Source of the DNA: Coffea arabica
Lineage: Eukaryota; Streptophyta; Magnoliopsida; Gentianales; Rubiaceae
Length of the DNA stretch: 64,000 nucleotides
Direction: 5' to 3'
NCBI RefSeq assembly: GCF_036785885.1
Contig: NC_092320.1
Location: 16,059,557-16,123,556 of the forward strand
A program made the position numbers and the translations under genes. The notes beneath the pieces are model-generated. The model worked only from the letters and a program-made list of their open reading frames with translations, made no database searches and had not been told where the DNA came from. The first letter of the stretch is position 1; every line of letters begins with the position of its first letter. Below are positions 37,438 to 49,665 of this stretch, one piece after another.

Positions 37438-39677
37438 AATGTAAGAGGCACATAGATATATATTGGCTTTCCAGGAATTACTGGGACAAAAACATTTTTT
37501 CTTTTTTTAATCTATTACCTACAATGTATTTTCTTCCTGGGTGCAGGCAAATCTATAAATTTCTACTATAGACTTTTTTTTTTTTAAAAAAAAAAAGTTG
37601 CTATACCTTAAATTGTAGTTTTTCTTTGACCAATACATAGATCCATGCACCCCTGATTCTATACCTAAACATTCACACATGATCTAAAAACTTATGAGAA
37701 ATGCCACACTCAATACCAGATTCCAATTCATCTTTATTCATATTTAATTCCTAATTATTTTATTTAGGAGGAAAAAAGAATCTTCACTTGCAATGAAATC
37801 ATTTTTCAAACTGATATGACCAAAAACTACGCTTCATCTTACCCAAAAATCAGAGTATCAAAAAGGAGCTACTGTTAGAAAACTATTTTTTGGGTGTGAA
37901 AACCAGCATAGACTAGGATCAAAAGAAGTTAACCTTAACATGGTAAAAATAATAAGCCACCAATAAGTATAGTAACTAATAAATTTCTCAAGCAGCAATT
38001 TCCTAATCATGCAGTGCTCTCTTCTATATATATGGTTCTTGAAATATGTTCAAAAGTAATATTCACATTAGTTAGCATTTAAAAGATATCGAAGTAATTT
38101 ATAAATGTGTACAGAAGAAATAAATATATAAGTAACTATGAACTTTGCATGAGAATAGCAGAAAGCTAAGCCTTCAGGGCATAGCTTACATACTCATATA
38201 CAGTAGTTGTACAAGAAAAGAAAACAATGAACCAACAACTTCAGACTACACAATCAGCATCAACTACGTACATCGAATCCAATTAATATGCTTAAAATTG
38301 GCGACCACAAAGTGAATAATTTGTATGCAGAAATTAAGTGTATTAGTAAGTAATCACAAAACCAAGAATCAATGCTTAAATGATACGATTATCCACACAT
38401 GAAAAAGAAAAAAAAAAAGTTCTTACAAAAGCAGTTAGATGGCATTTTTCAAAGTTTGGAAATTTAAGAAAAAATAAAGAATAATAGATAACTTAGGTGC
38501 TTCCTTAAGTTTCCGAAGCTTCCAAGTATCACTTATTTAGCAGACAAACAGCACCAAAGTCGAAGAGTGAGAAGTAGAAGCATCACAAGCTTGATTCAAG
38601 GTGATGAACATCTATATCTAATTGTACATCCTTTTTTTTTTTTTTTTTTTGGTGTAAAAGTTCATACTTGAGGAAAAAGCCCATGTTGTGGCATTAATTG
38701 ATTTTAGAATCATGCTTGCGTGAAAAGGTTCAGCTACTGAACATATAGAACTTCAGAAAATGGTTATCCAGTTTCTTTTTCTTGAAGAGAACAGACCAAA
38801 ATGGAAATGCACAAAAGCCAGATTAAGTAGAATACAGTAATAGCACACCAAAAATCTTTTTGCAACGAGTCTTCAACCAAAAAGAAGGTTTTCAATAGGA
38901 AAAACACTCAATAGCTTGAAGCTATATCATGTGCCAAAATCCCACATTAAACGGGCCTCCATCAGTTTGTTGTTAAACTGTATCCAGTGAGAAACAATTG
39001 ACTGAGAACTAATCAACTAAAGGGAAACTCAGCATTGAAGTGTCAAACAAGATAGATTCCAAAAACTATTCCGTTCAAGCGGATGAAGTTTGAAAACAAG
39101 TAGAAAACAACAGGGTGACTTGGAAATTGTCAAGGGTTATGAGAATCACTAAACTGAAACCAGAAGTAGGGGATGAATTATGCAGTCCTTTTTCGTCGAT
39201 TTTCAATCAGGCAGTTGAAGTTCAAGGCTGGGATTGACTGTTGAAGAACTTGACTGGTCATGACCCGTTATTCAAGTTTGCCATCAAAATGGTCAGAAAT
39301 TAATACTTGAATTCGTTTTGGAATTCTCAAGTCAGATTTTGCATGTCTTGACCACATTACTTATAATTTGATCTAGGTGACATAAACAATTGTAAATGCA
39401 CAATTTGTGAACCCCCTTTCGTGCGTTTCCTAGCCAAACACAAGATTATGCACCAAATATAACCTCCGGATCTTGAGGTTTACATGCCTAAAAAGTGAAA
39501 AAAAAAAATCTCTTATAATACTCATCAAGAATCAAAATAGAACCAAATATTTATAAATACGAACTCTAATGGATCTCAAGAACAACTGTTTCTCTTATGG
39601 TCAGCATTCACAAAACCTGTACCCCGTGGCTCCGTCCTCTTAATGCAAATCAAGAACACAGAGGAATTGGATGCGTC
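37438..39677. other. Intergenic, no gene recognised
   Basis: Moderately AT-rich with T runs (38632-38650) and no frame with a known domain. The base composition around 38500-39400 is more even than elsewhere and could be intronic or old gene DNA, but I found no exon. Confidence 0.4.
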
Positions 39678-41712
39678 TAGGGATGGCAATAAAATCCAAA
39701 ACTTACCAACTCGTCTACTTATTTTAAAAATTGGGTTGGATAAGTTGGGTGATGGGATTTTGTGGTTTGGATTAAATAAATACAACTTGTTTATTAAGCG
39801 AGTTGGATTTTCTCGTTAGATACTCGTTTCCCAACTTGTATTTGAAGAAAAGAAGATTAAATTCAAAGAATAAAAAGGCAAACAATAATGCTCTTCCCGT
39901 CCTCAGTCTTCAATGGCCGAGGACACTTTGTCTTGGTTGTTACTATCATCACCTTGTTATGTGTAAAGAGTTTGGAATGCTTGCAAATTACCCATTTCAC
40001 TCAGTAATAATAAACAATGTCTACATAGAATAGTCATAACTTGCCTAATCGTAGTTTTCCTTAATCCTAGTTTTTTCCTATCTATTTCGGCAATGAAGTA
40101 AGGCGTACGTGGAAGGACAGCTTTTGATGTTATCCTCATATCCTTTGTTTATGGCAAGAATATAGTTTTATCTATATCTATATAGCATATAAAGCTAGAA
40201 GGATGGCAGTTGGTGAAAACTTTATTCTTTTGTCATTTTTTGAACTTCTAATTTTATTCTTATAAAAACTAATTTTTACCTTAATTACTTAATCACAATT
40301 TGCCAATATAATCACTCTAAGTGTTGCAATTACCAAATTACTATACCTTTATAAATCAAAGTTCTTTAATAAATTTATATAAATTGCATTTATGTAAAAA
40401 AACAAAATTTATATAATACTAATTTATTTTGATTATTTCTAAATTGCACAGATATTGAGTATGTCTTTAACACTAGTATCGATTATCTGGCTGCTAACTA
40501 GTACCCCTTGTCCTAAGAAGTATTACTTTTATTTTTTTTTCTACATGTTTCAGAAGTATTCCTTTAGAACATCTTTTGAAAATAATGATAACTATGTGGG
40601 TATTATACCACACATGACATCTAGGCTCCACAGCATATCTTGAAAGATAATCTATGAAGTTTTTAATGTTATGACAGATGATAAAAGAGCGATTCGCATT
40701 TTCTTTTGTATTTCCTAATATTTTCCCAATATTTAGTTATTTATAATATATTTTGGAATTTTTTCTCCCATACAAATAATATTACTTGTTCAGTTGTACA
40801 TGCACCATGTTTTCCTTTATATTTTAAACTTATTCTAGGGGAAATTATTTATTATTTCTTTCAAAACATTTGTTAGGATTCTATCGGGCAACCTTCAAAA
40901 ACCACTGTTAATTGTAGCTATTGATTCTCAGCACAATATATATGCTTTTGAAAGACATATACCATCTTCTAAAAAAACACACGCTATATTTGGGGGTCTT
41001 TTGGGGGTATTTGTGCTTGATTTGTCTCTTGTGTGGGGTTTATTTACCATCGTTCCTTGTTTTTTCTCTCTGCTTTTTTTTTTTTTTTTCTCTTTTTCTG
41101 CATTTTTAACTGAATTCCAGTTGATTGGCTTGGGAATTAGAATCAATCTGGGCTGATGCTTTGCCTTTTGAGGCTTCTTTTTTGGCGGATTGTTTAATCA
41201 ATTTTCCCCAGATGGAGTCTTTATTTTAAATCCATTATCACTTGATTTCTACATAGAATTATAATGTCATGCACCAACATGCATTCGGATTGAAAAGAGA
41301 TCCACACGGTAAAATGATCATCAGAAAATAACAAGGGAGAAAAAAAAATAGAAAAAAAAAATAGGGGAACATATATATGTTTAGAGAAAGTGTGTAGAAA
41401 TAGTGAAATGGTGTGCATATGCGGTGTGAGTGTGAGTTGATAGTTAGAAAATGTATAAGAAATAGTTTACAAATATTTGAAGTGAAAGTGTGTGAAAAAT
41501 GTCTGTAGATATGGACATAAAAGTGAGAATGTTTAAAGGTGCATACCAAAAAATATGTTGGGTAACTATTGGGTTTATGGGTTTTAGTTGATCCACTCCA
41601 AAAGTACACCCATTTAATAGTTGAAGGGGTTGGGTTGTAACCGATGATTTAATATCAATAACACATTTTTCAACTCGTCCAATAGTTTTTTAACCTGCCC
41701 AATTGCCACCTA
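39678..41712. mobile_element. Probable hAT-like element, about 2.0 kb
   Basis: The left end TAGGGATGGCAATAAAATCC pairs loosely with the inverse of CCCAATTGCCACCTA at the right. Sub-terminal TTGGGTTGGATAAGTTGGGT (left, from 39730) and AACTCGTCC or AACCTGCCC (right, 41671-41701) resemble the organisation of the element at 24349-25431. No target duplication was seen, so the borders are tentative. No transposase. Confidence 0.5.
40171..40210 (+). mobile_element. Helitron-like 5' end without a recognised 3' end
   Basis: After an A, TCTATATCTATATAGCATAT matches the first 14 bases of the complete Helitron at 35011, and AGAAGG follows a little further on in both. No hairpin plus CTRR was found downstream. 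Confidence 0.4.
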
Positions 41713-42748
41713 TAGATAGGCAGGCACCAAGGAAGTTGCTTATTGATAACAAGCAAGAAATAGGGAAGTATTTAGCACAATCCAAAGATCTCAATCAAAA
41801 GCCTTATCTTATCATAATGTCATCACAATTTGTTAGTCCTAAAGTGACCTCATCTAATGTGAAGAATCTAGAAGATGAAATTTTGTAAATAATTAATAAG
41901 ATGAAGAAAAATAAACAAAATTCAAATCAATCAAATTAAGCTAATAAAAACCACAATTAAAAGATGAAAAGGGTAGGAAAAGAGAAACTAAAAGCAAGAG
42001 ATTTGTAGTGGTTCAATCACTCTTGTTGGTATCTATATTTATTCCCGAGTTTTTTTCAAGACTATTTTTTCACTATATCCTTATATCCCTCTCTTTCAAT
42101 AGGTGAGATGACAAATTAATATGCACTTGAGAATCAATCTTTCTTCTTGGATTCACCAACTCTTGAGTTAAAATTTTTACTCCACCATACAGTAATCTCA
42201 ATATATTACAATCTAGGATCACCTTCTCCAAAATTTTACTTCTTTTTAACGAGAAATCTCATATAAATACTCAAATAATTTGTGGTACAACAAGAATCAA
42301 TACTCTAGTATTATAGATGATAAAAATGAAAGCTCACTAGCATCCTCAATGGTCTAAATTTTATAATAGAAATTCAAGAATAAAAGATATTTAAAAAATT
42401 GTTGAAAAAAAACTAGTCATTATTTTGACATGATGGCCAATCCAAATTCTCTGTATTCGATGCCCGATAGCACGATCAAACCAAAGTTTCATTGTCTTGA
42501 CCGCGCGTATGCAGGTTGCCAGTGCTACTATCTTCTTGTCAGACGGCCGAACCAAAGGGATACGGGGCACAAACGGTTCCTCATTTTGCACTGCGCGTAA
42601 CATTGGTTAAACACGATGTAACTTTTTTTTCACAGGATATATTTTCAGAACAGATAGTGGTGGGTCCCACATTTGACGCAAAAATCGAATTACATGGTAT
42701 AATCTCAACCGCACAAATTTTTGAGGGCAAATCTTGGCCCTTAATCGT
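41713..42748. other. Intergenic, then a GC-richer block from 42420
   Basis: The stretch 42420-42830 is clearly richer in GC than its surroundings and contains the palindromic GTGGGTCCCAC (42660-42670) and a 32-bp hairpin at 42749. Frames on both strands are open here but match nothing I know. It may be a small transposon. Confidence 0.4.
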
Positions 42749-42780
42749 GCAGGGACGGTCATCAGTATGACCGTCCCTGC
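42749..42780. repeat. Perfect 14-bp inverted repeat with 4-base loop
   Basis: GCAGGGACGGTCAT, loop CAGT, then ATGACCGTCCCTGC. All 14 base pairs match. Confidence 0.95.
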
Positions 42781-43574
42781 CCCAAATCCCGAACCAAAGG
42801 ATTGCATCTGAACCACTACGTTTGATATTCATTTTTTAACTTTTGGCTTCTTTTTTCTTTTTCTTTTCTTTCCTTTTCCAATGATGCACACTCTTTTTTT
42901 TTTTTTTTTGAATGTATTCTATCATTCAATTCAATTAAACTATTAGTCACTTCATCATTTATTTTGTTAACCATCAAAATTAGAGGATTAAAGACCTTGA
43001 GGTCTTTACAATTCTTAAACAAAGTGTGGAATTCACAAAAGTGTCTATTGACTACAATAAAAAATAGCTACACATTCAAAAATTAAAATTATAAATGTAA
43101 ATCTATTTTACTTCTAAGAACAATCAGTACATGATTAGGTTTAAAATATCTGTTGACTAATTTCAGAGCAATTAACATTCAGCTCTTTTTGCAACAATTT
43201 TGTCAGACATATAGAAACTCACTTAGGTTTAGCATATCGTATAAAGATATGCAACACAAATCACAATATAAAGAATTCTAACTGTATAACTAATTCTTCT
43301 TGCTATTTGATATCCATCTAATTGGATAGTTTGATCATGTGTTAGTTATCTTGTTCCATATCAACTTCACAATATAAATAGCTCTACCTCTATAACTAAA
43401 TTTTTTTGCTACATGGATATCCATCTTATTTATTAGTTTATTTATTTCTTAGCTATGAAGGTACAAGTAATCAAATGGTCTGAACATCTGTGAGGATATA
43501 CACTGCGTTAGTTACTTTGTTCCATATAAACTTCATAAACTTTCAGTTTTCAGTGCAAAATTTAAACAAGTTTT
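42781..43574. other. Intergenic, no gene recognised
   Basis: Pyrimidine-rich at 42840-42910 (with a T run at 42894-42909), then AT-rich without features. Confidence 0.45.
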
Positions 43575-43808
43575 AGGTAAAAAACAAAAAAACCTACTGT
43601 GATAAATCTAATATATAGAAAAGCTCTATGTGGTTTCAAAACATACAACATGACACCTTATGTTTTGAACTAAATTGTAAAGGTGACGAAATCCGGTAAA
43701 ATTTACAATTTAGTTTAAAGCATGAGATATCGTTTTATACGTTTTGAAACCACGGAAGATTTTTCTGTGTATTTGATTTACTACAAAGGGTTTTTTTGTT
43801 TTTCACCC
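43575..43808. mobile_element. Foldback MITE, 234 bp, about 100-bp arms
   Basis: Nearly the whole element is one inverted repeat. The left arm carries AGGTAAAAAACAAAAAAACC, GTGGTTTCAAAAC and AACTAAATTGTAAA. The right arm carries TTTACAATTTAGTTTAAAG, GTTTTGAAACCAC and GGGTTTTTTTGTTTTTCACCC. It is flanked by CAAGTTTT on both sides (43567-43574 and 43809-43816), an exact 8-bp target duplication. Confidence 0.88.
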
Positions 43809-43816
43809 CAAGTTTT

Positions 43817-45342
43817 GCAATCAATTGTGGTCCATTCAATAATGTGGACCAGAGAACACATAGACTTAGTTCTACTGTTTTGAAATTTCCATAGTGAAAA
43901 AGTTCAAGCAAATAGCAAAATTTTTGAGGTATAAGTTACAAGCATATAAGTTACCAACCACCAAATTAAATTGTAAAACACTCAAAAACCTTGAATAGTT
44001 GCTTGAAAATTTATAAAATTATTGAAAAACCTTTAACTATAGGTTGTTAAAACATGATTCACATGTAAACCAAGAAAGATCCTAGAATACAATCAATTTA
44101 CATAATAGTTGAACGTATCAAAATTATAAAATTCTTGTTAGTGGCAGATGATATGGATTTCATAAAATTAGAAGATTGACATGTAAACCAATAGTGATTA
44201 AAGAAGACACTCAATTAACATAATAGTGAAACTTAGAGAAAAATATTATTATGGTAAGTGATATAAGTTCATATAGTATTAACATTAGTTAAGCTAAAAT
44301 TTAAGGTACTTTGTTTGGAGTTGTGGAGGGAATTTTTTCATAAAAATAAGTAAGTTTCTTAATGGTAGTTAAAATATTATGAAACGATTTTTTACTACAA
44401 AAAAATGCTATTAAGGTACTAGAGTATATATAGCTATAGGGAGCTAAAACTCTTAAACAAAATCAAATATATATCCAATGGATTGTTTTAACCAGTTAAT
44501 GTGAAATTGAGCAAGTTTAAAATTCTAAAACATAATTAAGCAAAAAATTTCACAAATTCAATTAATTTTCTTGCTTTATATTTCAAAAGGTACATATCAT
44601 CTTTTAACTATTAACAGAAGATAAATTTTATTTCTTGAAATTCATCTAAAAATAGTGCAAATGTAAAAGTTCATGCTAAATTTAAATAGAATGCAATTAT
44701 AAATGAACAACTATGGAATATATCATTAATATTATTTGGGATAATACATGTAACTGACAAGCCCTACTATGATAAATTAGGCCCGCAGGGATGAATGAAT
44801 GATAATAACCGACTGATTGAAGAAACATAAATAAGAGCAATAAAGTGGAAAAAATGCGCATGCAAGAAATAAATAAGTCAATTCATCTATGAGACTTCTC
44901 TCTTTTGTCCACCGTGCTTCCTTGTTATCATCATTCTATCTTATCTTTCCATTGCCATTCTTAGCTAGCATATTCTAAATACATATTGTTGCATGATCAA
45001 GATCAATCTTCGATATTGGCCTTTTAGGTTTGTTTTCTTTCCTACATTTGTGAGGAAGTATTGCACCATTTTGTTCTCGCACACAAGTTGCTAGTTTCAT
45101 ATGTGCGACTTGCATTTGGATCTCACGCAAGTTGCATGCTTTCATCCCTCATATGTGAACGCTCTAACTTTTGCATAAAAATGAGCCCAACTCTAAAATG
45201 CTAATTATTTTCTTCGAGTTGAAACTAATATAAAATAAGGTCCAATTGTTATTTTCGAAATCTTGAATATTTGAAACATTTTCTTTTGAAAAATACTTCT
45301 GTCTTAAAGACTCATTATGCTATGTGTGGTGTGGTATCTAGC
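43817..45342. other. Intergenic, AT-rich, no gene recognised
   Basis: No frame with a known domain and no repeat structure beyond short AT-rich words. Confidence 0.45.
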
Positions 45343-45468
45343 AGACCTAATCCCAATTCAAGCAAGCCATTATCATACTCCAGCTTGATTGATTTATATT
45401 GTGGTAGAACTAATCCCAATTCAAGCAACCTATCATCGCACTTTAGTTTGGTTTCTTGAATTTGGTTA
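45343..45468. repeat. Tandem repeat, 63-bp unit, two adjacent copies
   Basis: The copies at 45343 and 45406 both read AGA(C/A)CTAATCCCAATTCAAG with a (C/A)TATCAT and TTG(A/G)TT block after it. A third copy, split by a LINE insertion, flanks 45560-45893 (CAATTGAAGCAAGCCATTAT, then CACCCTACAGGTTGGTTTCT). Confidence 0.75.
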
Positions 45469-45559
45469 TAAGATTACACCTTTGTTGCCACAATAATAAA
45501 AAAAAACTCAACCTCATTCTTCACTAAAATTTGATTTTCCAATTGAAGCAAGCCATTAT

Positions 45560-45893
45560 TTTTTTTTTGATAAGAAACAAATTAATAGTTTTATTACTAA
45601 AGTTGCTGGAAATCATCCAACATGATTTGCTTGACAAAATTTGGAGAAAAATTCCAAAGAGATTCAGAAAGGCTAGCATTCTTAGCTTAATTGGTCAAAT
45701 TATGCACGACCTTATTTGCTTCCCTTGAAATCCATTTGATATTAATACAGTGTTGATCTAGTAAAGCTAAACGCATATCCTCAACAATCGAGCCATGTGA
45801 TAAAGCATACTATATTGATAATTGTTTGAGGATATACATTTACCTTTACTAGATCAACTCTATATTGAAGAAATGATTGGATGGATATCCTCG
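45560..45893 (-). mobile_element. 5'-truncated LINE copy with RNase H end, tail and target duplication
   Basis: On the minus strand, from about 45795, the frame reads GSIVEDMRLALLDQHCINIK, WISREANKVVHNLTN, a stop, SLWNFSPNFVKQIMLDDFQQ, then AATAAAACTATTAATTTG and a tail of about 10 A (45568-45559). SREANKVVHNL and the WNFxPxFVKxIxLxD ending are typical of the last part of plant LINE RNase H domains. The target duplication AGCCATTAT is perfect (45551-45559 and 45894-45902). The 45818-45885 segment is a diverged inverted copy of 45794-45737. Confidence 0.85.
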
Positions 45894-45902
45894 AGCCATT
45901 AT

Positions 45903-48768
45903 CACCCTACAGGTTGGTTTCTTGAATTTGATAAAGGACTTCAGCCCTTCATTTGCCTTATTTGTCGTAGAATTTTGATTTCCTACTGGCAGATCATCAA
46001 TACGACCCTTGCATGATGAGGCTAATGAGAGTCAAGTGTCTACACCCAAAATATTTGAAGAAACTCTGAGAAAAGTATCGCTTAGTGTATAAATTTTAGT
46101 AATTAGTAGATTATTGTTGCTTGGCGTGTGACTTTCAATATTTGGAAATGATGTTACAAACATATCATCTCTTCTTTTTTTGTGGCATCTTTTGTACAGG
46201 AGGGAATGAGGATGGACAATTCTATGGCCTTTTAAATTATTGGAGAAATGATTCTCAATTTGCAAATACTCCACCTGAAGAGTATAAATAAAATTAGCTT
46301 TTGTCCTAAAATGAGTAATCAAACTATCATCCAACTATCAATCTTTCGTTGATTATTTATTATGAAGCTTTTTGTTTTAACAATCTTCGGTATTGAAAAG
46401 TTCTCTTTACAATTGCAATTGCAACAAATAAGATAATAATTAATTTCATAAGGATATAAAAATGGATATACAATATGTCTCTCGGTTTATTTTTTAAAAT
46501 ATTTTTGAACTCTTAAAATATTTTCAAATAATTTTTAAAGAATATTTTATCAACTACCAGTCATTGGAGTTTTCATTTAAGCAATCTATTTAGAATGTAA
46601 TAAAAAATTATAGAAATCATTAATAGAAAGGCCTAAATCCTAGTTAACTTCCTACTTAATCATCACAATCTATTGAATTAAATAAGACAAAAAAAAAGCA
46701 ATAACTACTATGAAAGTTTTATGAATTTATCACCAACTAATTATCAGGAAAGAAAATTGTTTAGCTTATATATAAAAAGAAAGAGAGGTTACTCTAGCAA
46801 CCTCTTTTTTTTGTCACGTGTATAGTCTCTTATTTTGACAAATATCAGTTTCTATTTGTAGTTGAATTTTTGCTCAATTATTTTTTTTTGGTTAGTCAAA
46901 AGTCATAAATATCTCTCCTTCCAATTCTTTTTTTCTTCCTCTCTGCCTTTGCTTTTAATCTTCATCTCCTTTTTTTTTTCTTCATCTTTCTTTTTTCCCC
47001 TTTCAAATTTTTTCTTTATAATTAATTATACTAAAATTATTTTCTCACTATTTTTTTAGATGATTATTGTTGACCATAGAGAGGTTCACAACAATCAACT
47101 GATTTATACCGTCACTTCATATTCCATCAATTTTAACTCTTTAATCTAGTATTTTGCTTTTTCTTTTCTTTTTTTTTTTCTTCATCCTAATTTTTCCCTG
47201 CCTTTCCTCGTTCCGCTCAATCATTGCAGTTTTTCCTTTTTCCTCTATAATTAATTGAATGTATGTTTTTCTTTGCACGGGAATGGATATTTCTTTTATT
47301 CCATTGTTAAAAAATCATGATCATCTTTTCTTTTAGGAGAAATATAGACAATAGATCTTTTACCTCTACTACTTCTATTGTCTAGTATATTCCATTTTCT
47401 TTTTATTCCTACTCTTCCCCCGTTTCATGCTGCCAATTATGGACTTAAACTTTTTTTTATTAACTGTATTTTTTAACTTTTTTTTATTAACTGTATTTTA
47501 TTTAGCCTTTATCATTTTTCTTTTTTCTTTTTGCCTCTTTATTCTATTACCTAGGTGTATTTATTTATTTTGGCTTGATCTCCTTGATATTCATTAAGCC
47601 TTCCATTATTTTGGTTCTACAAATCGATTTTTTCTTTTGTGTGGTTTGTCTTAAATCTAAATGCAAAATTTATTTTTTGCAATTCTGATGTTTTAATTCC
47701 TTTTTAATGCGTAATTGAATCTTGCACTTCCTTTACTAATTCTTTGGTACTGAATTTTTGTACTCTTTTTATGCATTTAAAAGCCTTCCATTCAACTTTC
47801 TTGCAAGTTTATTGTGAATTTGTAAGATAGAAGTTTTTATATGATGATGTCTTGTTTGAAAAAGAAATAGTGATGAAATTTTATACATTTGTAATTATAA
47901 TAGCATGATATTTGAGTTTTATGAAGTATATATCAGTTATGTTAATATTGAACCACTTTGCATTTCTCATGTGTTTGGTTTTTGAATTCCTTGCTGTTGT
48001 TTGTTCATACAATGCAATATATATCTCTATTGCATCACAATAATCAAGTTGGAGCAAACTTTTGGAACATTCCACTAAAGGTAAACTTTTTTAGACTCAT
48101 TTTTTGACAATTATAATTTCTTTTTATTTGAAAGCAAATTATAGTGTAATGAATTTTAGTTATAATTTTATAGATGGACTAGACTGTGTCTAGTTCTAGT
48201 ACTACTTACGCGAGAGTCTGAGAGATAAGTCAATATCTGCTGAACCAAAGCGGCCCCATGGATACACCCGATACAGAGCCACCGACACAGCATAGGGTTC
48301 AAACGCTACATCTTGTCTAATGATAAGGGAAAAATTGACATACAGTGGCAATATGATAATATAATCCAAAGTTGGGCCACACGATATAACTTGTTATGCA
48401 CAAAACAATTTCTACCGTAGTGTAATTAATGTGAAATACCAATTAAGCCTGCCTACTCATGGTGTCCAGAGGAGACCTCAGTACTATTCATGGGGCCAAC
48501 CCTCCCTTTTCTTTTCCTAAGAATTTTGTACTTTAGAAATAAAACGTCGCATCTTAAAATTTAAGAACCAAAATAATAATCTAGATATGATTGAATGGTG
48601 CAAAGTGGAATTAACCCTGAGGGATGGCCAGGTTTTGCGCAAGAAATTCTCCATGCACTAATTAGCGGTCACTTTACAATACTGCTATATTGTATGTATT
48701 TCAGCCTTATAGGTCGTTAGATCTGGATCATGCTCAATTAAACTACAGGTACTGCGACATTGTGATGG
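45903..48768. other. Intergenic, T-rich, no gene recognised
   Basis: The stretch 46800-47560 is strongly T/C-rich on plus; a short direct repeat (ACTTTTTTTTATTAACTGTA) lies at 47448-47495. GGGTTCAAACG at 48295-48305 resembles a Pol III B box, but no convincing A box precedes it. Confidence 0.45.
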
Positions 48769-49665
48769 ATGGAGAAGCAGCGAGTTTTGCGATGGTTTGA
48801 CGTGCAATCCGTGCCCGGTGATTACAGCTTTCCGCTGGAGGATCGACCAGGACGGCTTCCCATTCCTTTTTGCGACACAGTCCCTGTAGTTGACCTCTAA
48901 AAGGCAACTGCAAGTCCAGAAAAATTGTGCATAGTCCAACAAATTGTAGAAGCTGGTCAAGAATATGGATTTTTCCAGGTGATCAACCATGGAGTATCTG
49001 AAGATGTGGCGAGGGAAATGAGTACCGTGTTTAAGGAATTTTTCAACATGTCTGCAGAGAACAAGAAGGGTTCCAGTGCATTTGATGGAGATTTAAGCCG
49101 GCCGGGCTGGATCTATATGGACAGCTCTGATTTTGCAAAAGATGGTATTAATCTAATGTTAAACTTTCTTGTCACCCTGGCCCTGGATGAATGCATGCAA
49201 AGTTGGCCTCCAAGACTAACCCGGTATAGAGAGGTGGTTGCAACATACGTAGTAGAAATGAGGACACTGAGTGGAAGAATTCTAGAGCTGATATGTGAAG
49301 GATTGGGGCTGGAAGCTGGGTACTTGGAAGAGTTGAGCAAAGTTCAATTGGTGGTGGGCAACTATTATCCACCGTGCCCGGACCCGAGCTTGACCTTGGG
49401 AGTTGGGACTGCTAAAGCATTGTGATCCCAGCCTAATAACCATCCTCCTTCAGGAAGGAAATGCATGTGGACTTCAAGTTCTGCCAGAATAAGCATTGCC
49501 ACCTTCATCAACCCTTCTCACAACTCCATTGTAGAACCTGCAAAAGTTTGGGTTGATGAGTTTCATCCTCCTCGGTATGCTCCCACTTTGTGCAAGGACT
49601 TCGTTCAGACGTCCAAAGTTGCTTCCATTGAAGCAACAAAACCGCCTTCGCCCCTTGATGCCTAG
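48769..49665 (+). pseudogene. Hyoscyamine-6-hydroxylase-like 2-oxoglutarate/Fe(II) dioxygenase pseudogene
   Basis: The frame from ATG 48769 gives MEKQRVLRWFDVQSVPGDY and PIPFCDTVPVVDL, then TAA (48898-48900), then IVEAGQEYGFFQVINHGVSE, RYREVVATYVVEMRTLSGRI, ICEGLGLEAGYLEELSKVQL and NYYPPCPDPSLTLG. A 7-base duplication (GTTGGGA, near 49400) shifts the frame; in the other frame KHCDPSLITILLQEG and CGLQVLP follow, keeping the HxD iron ligands. A large deletion then joins to RISIATFINPSHNSIVEPAK (the 2-OG-binding RxS is kept), ending TAG at 49665. The second iron-binding His and the jelly-roll centre are lost. No introns interrupt the reading, so a retroposed copy is possible, but no poly-A tail is clear. 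The family does hydroxylation or epoxidation in specialised metabolism; this copy should be inactive. Confidence 0.9.

Noticed and set aside
37438..39677. Possible gene in a stretch of more even base composition
   Set aside because: No exon with a recognisable domain or consistent splice pattern could be assembled.
48240..48320. SINE-like region with GGGTTCAAACG
   Set aside because: A B-box word is present, but no acceptable A box, tail or target duplication was found.
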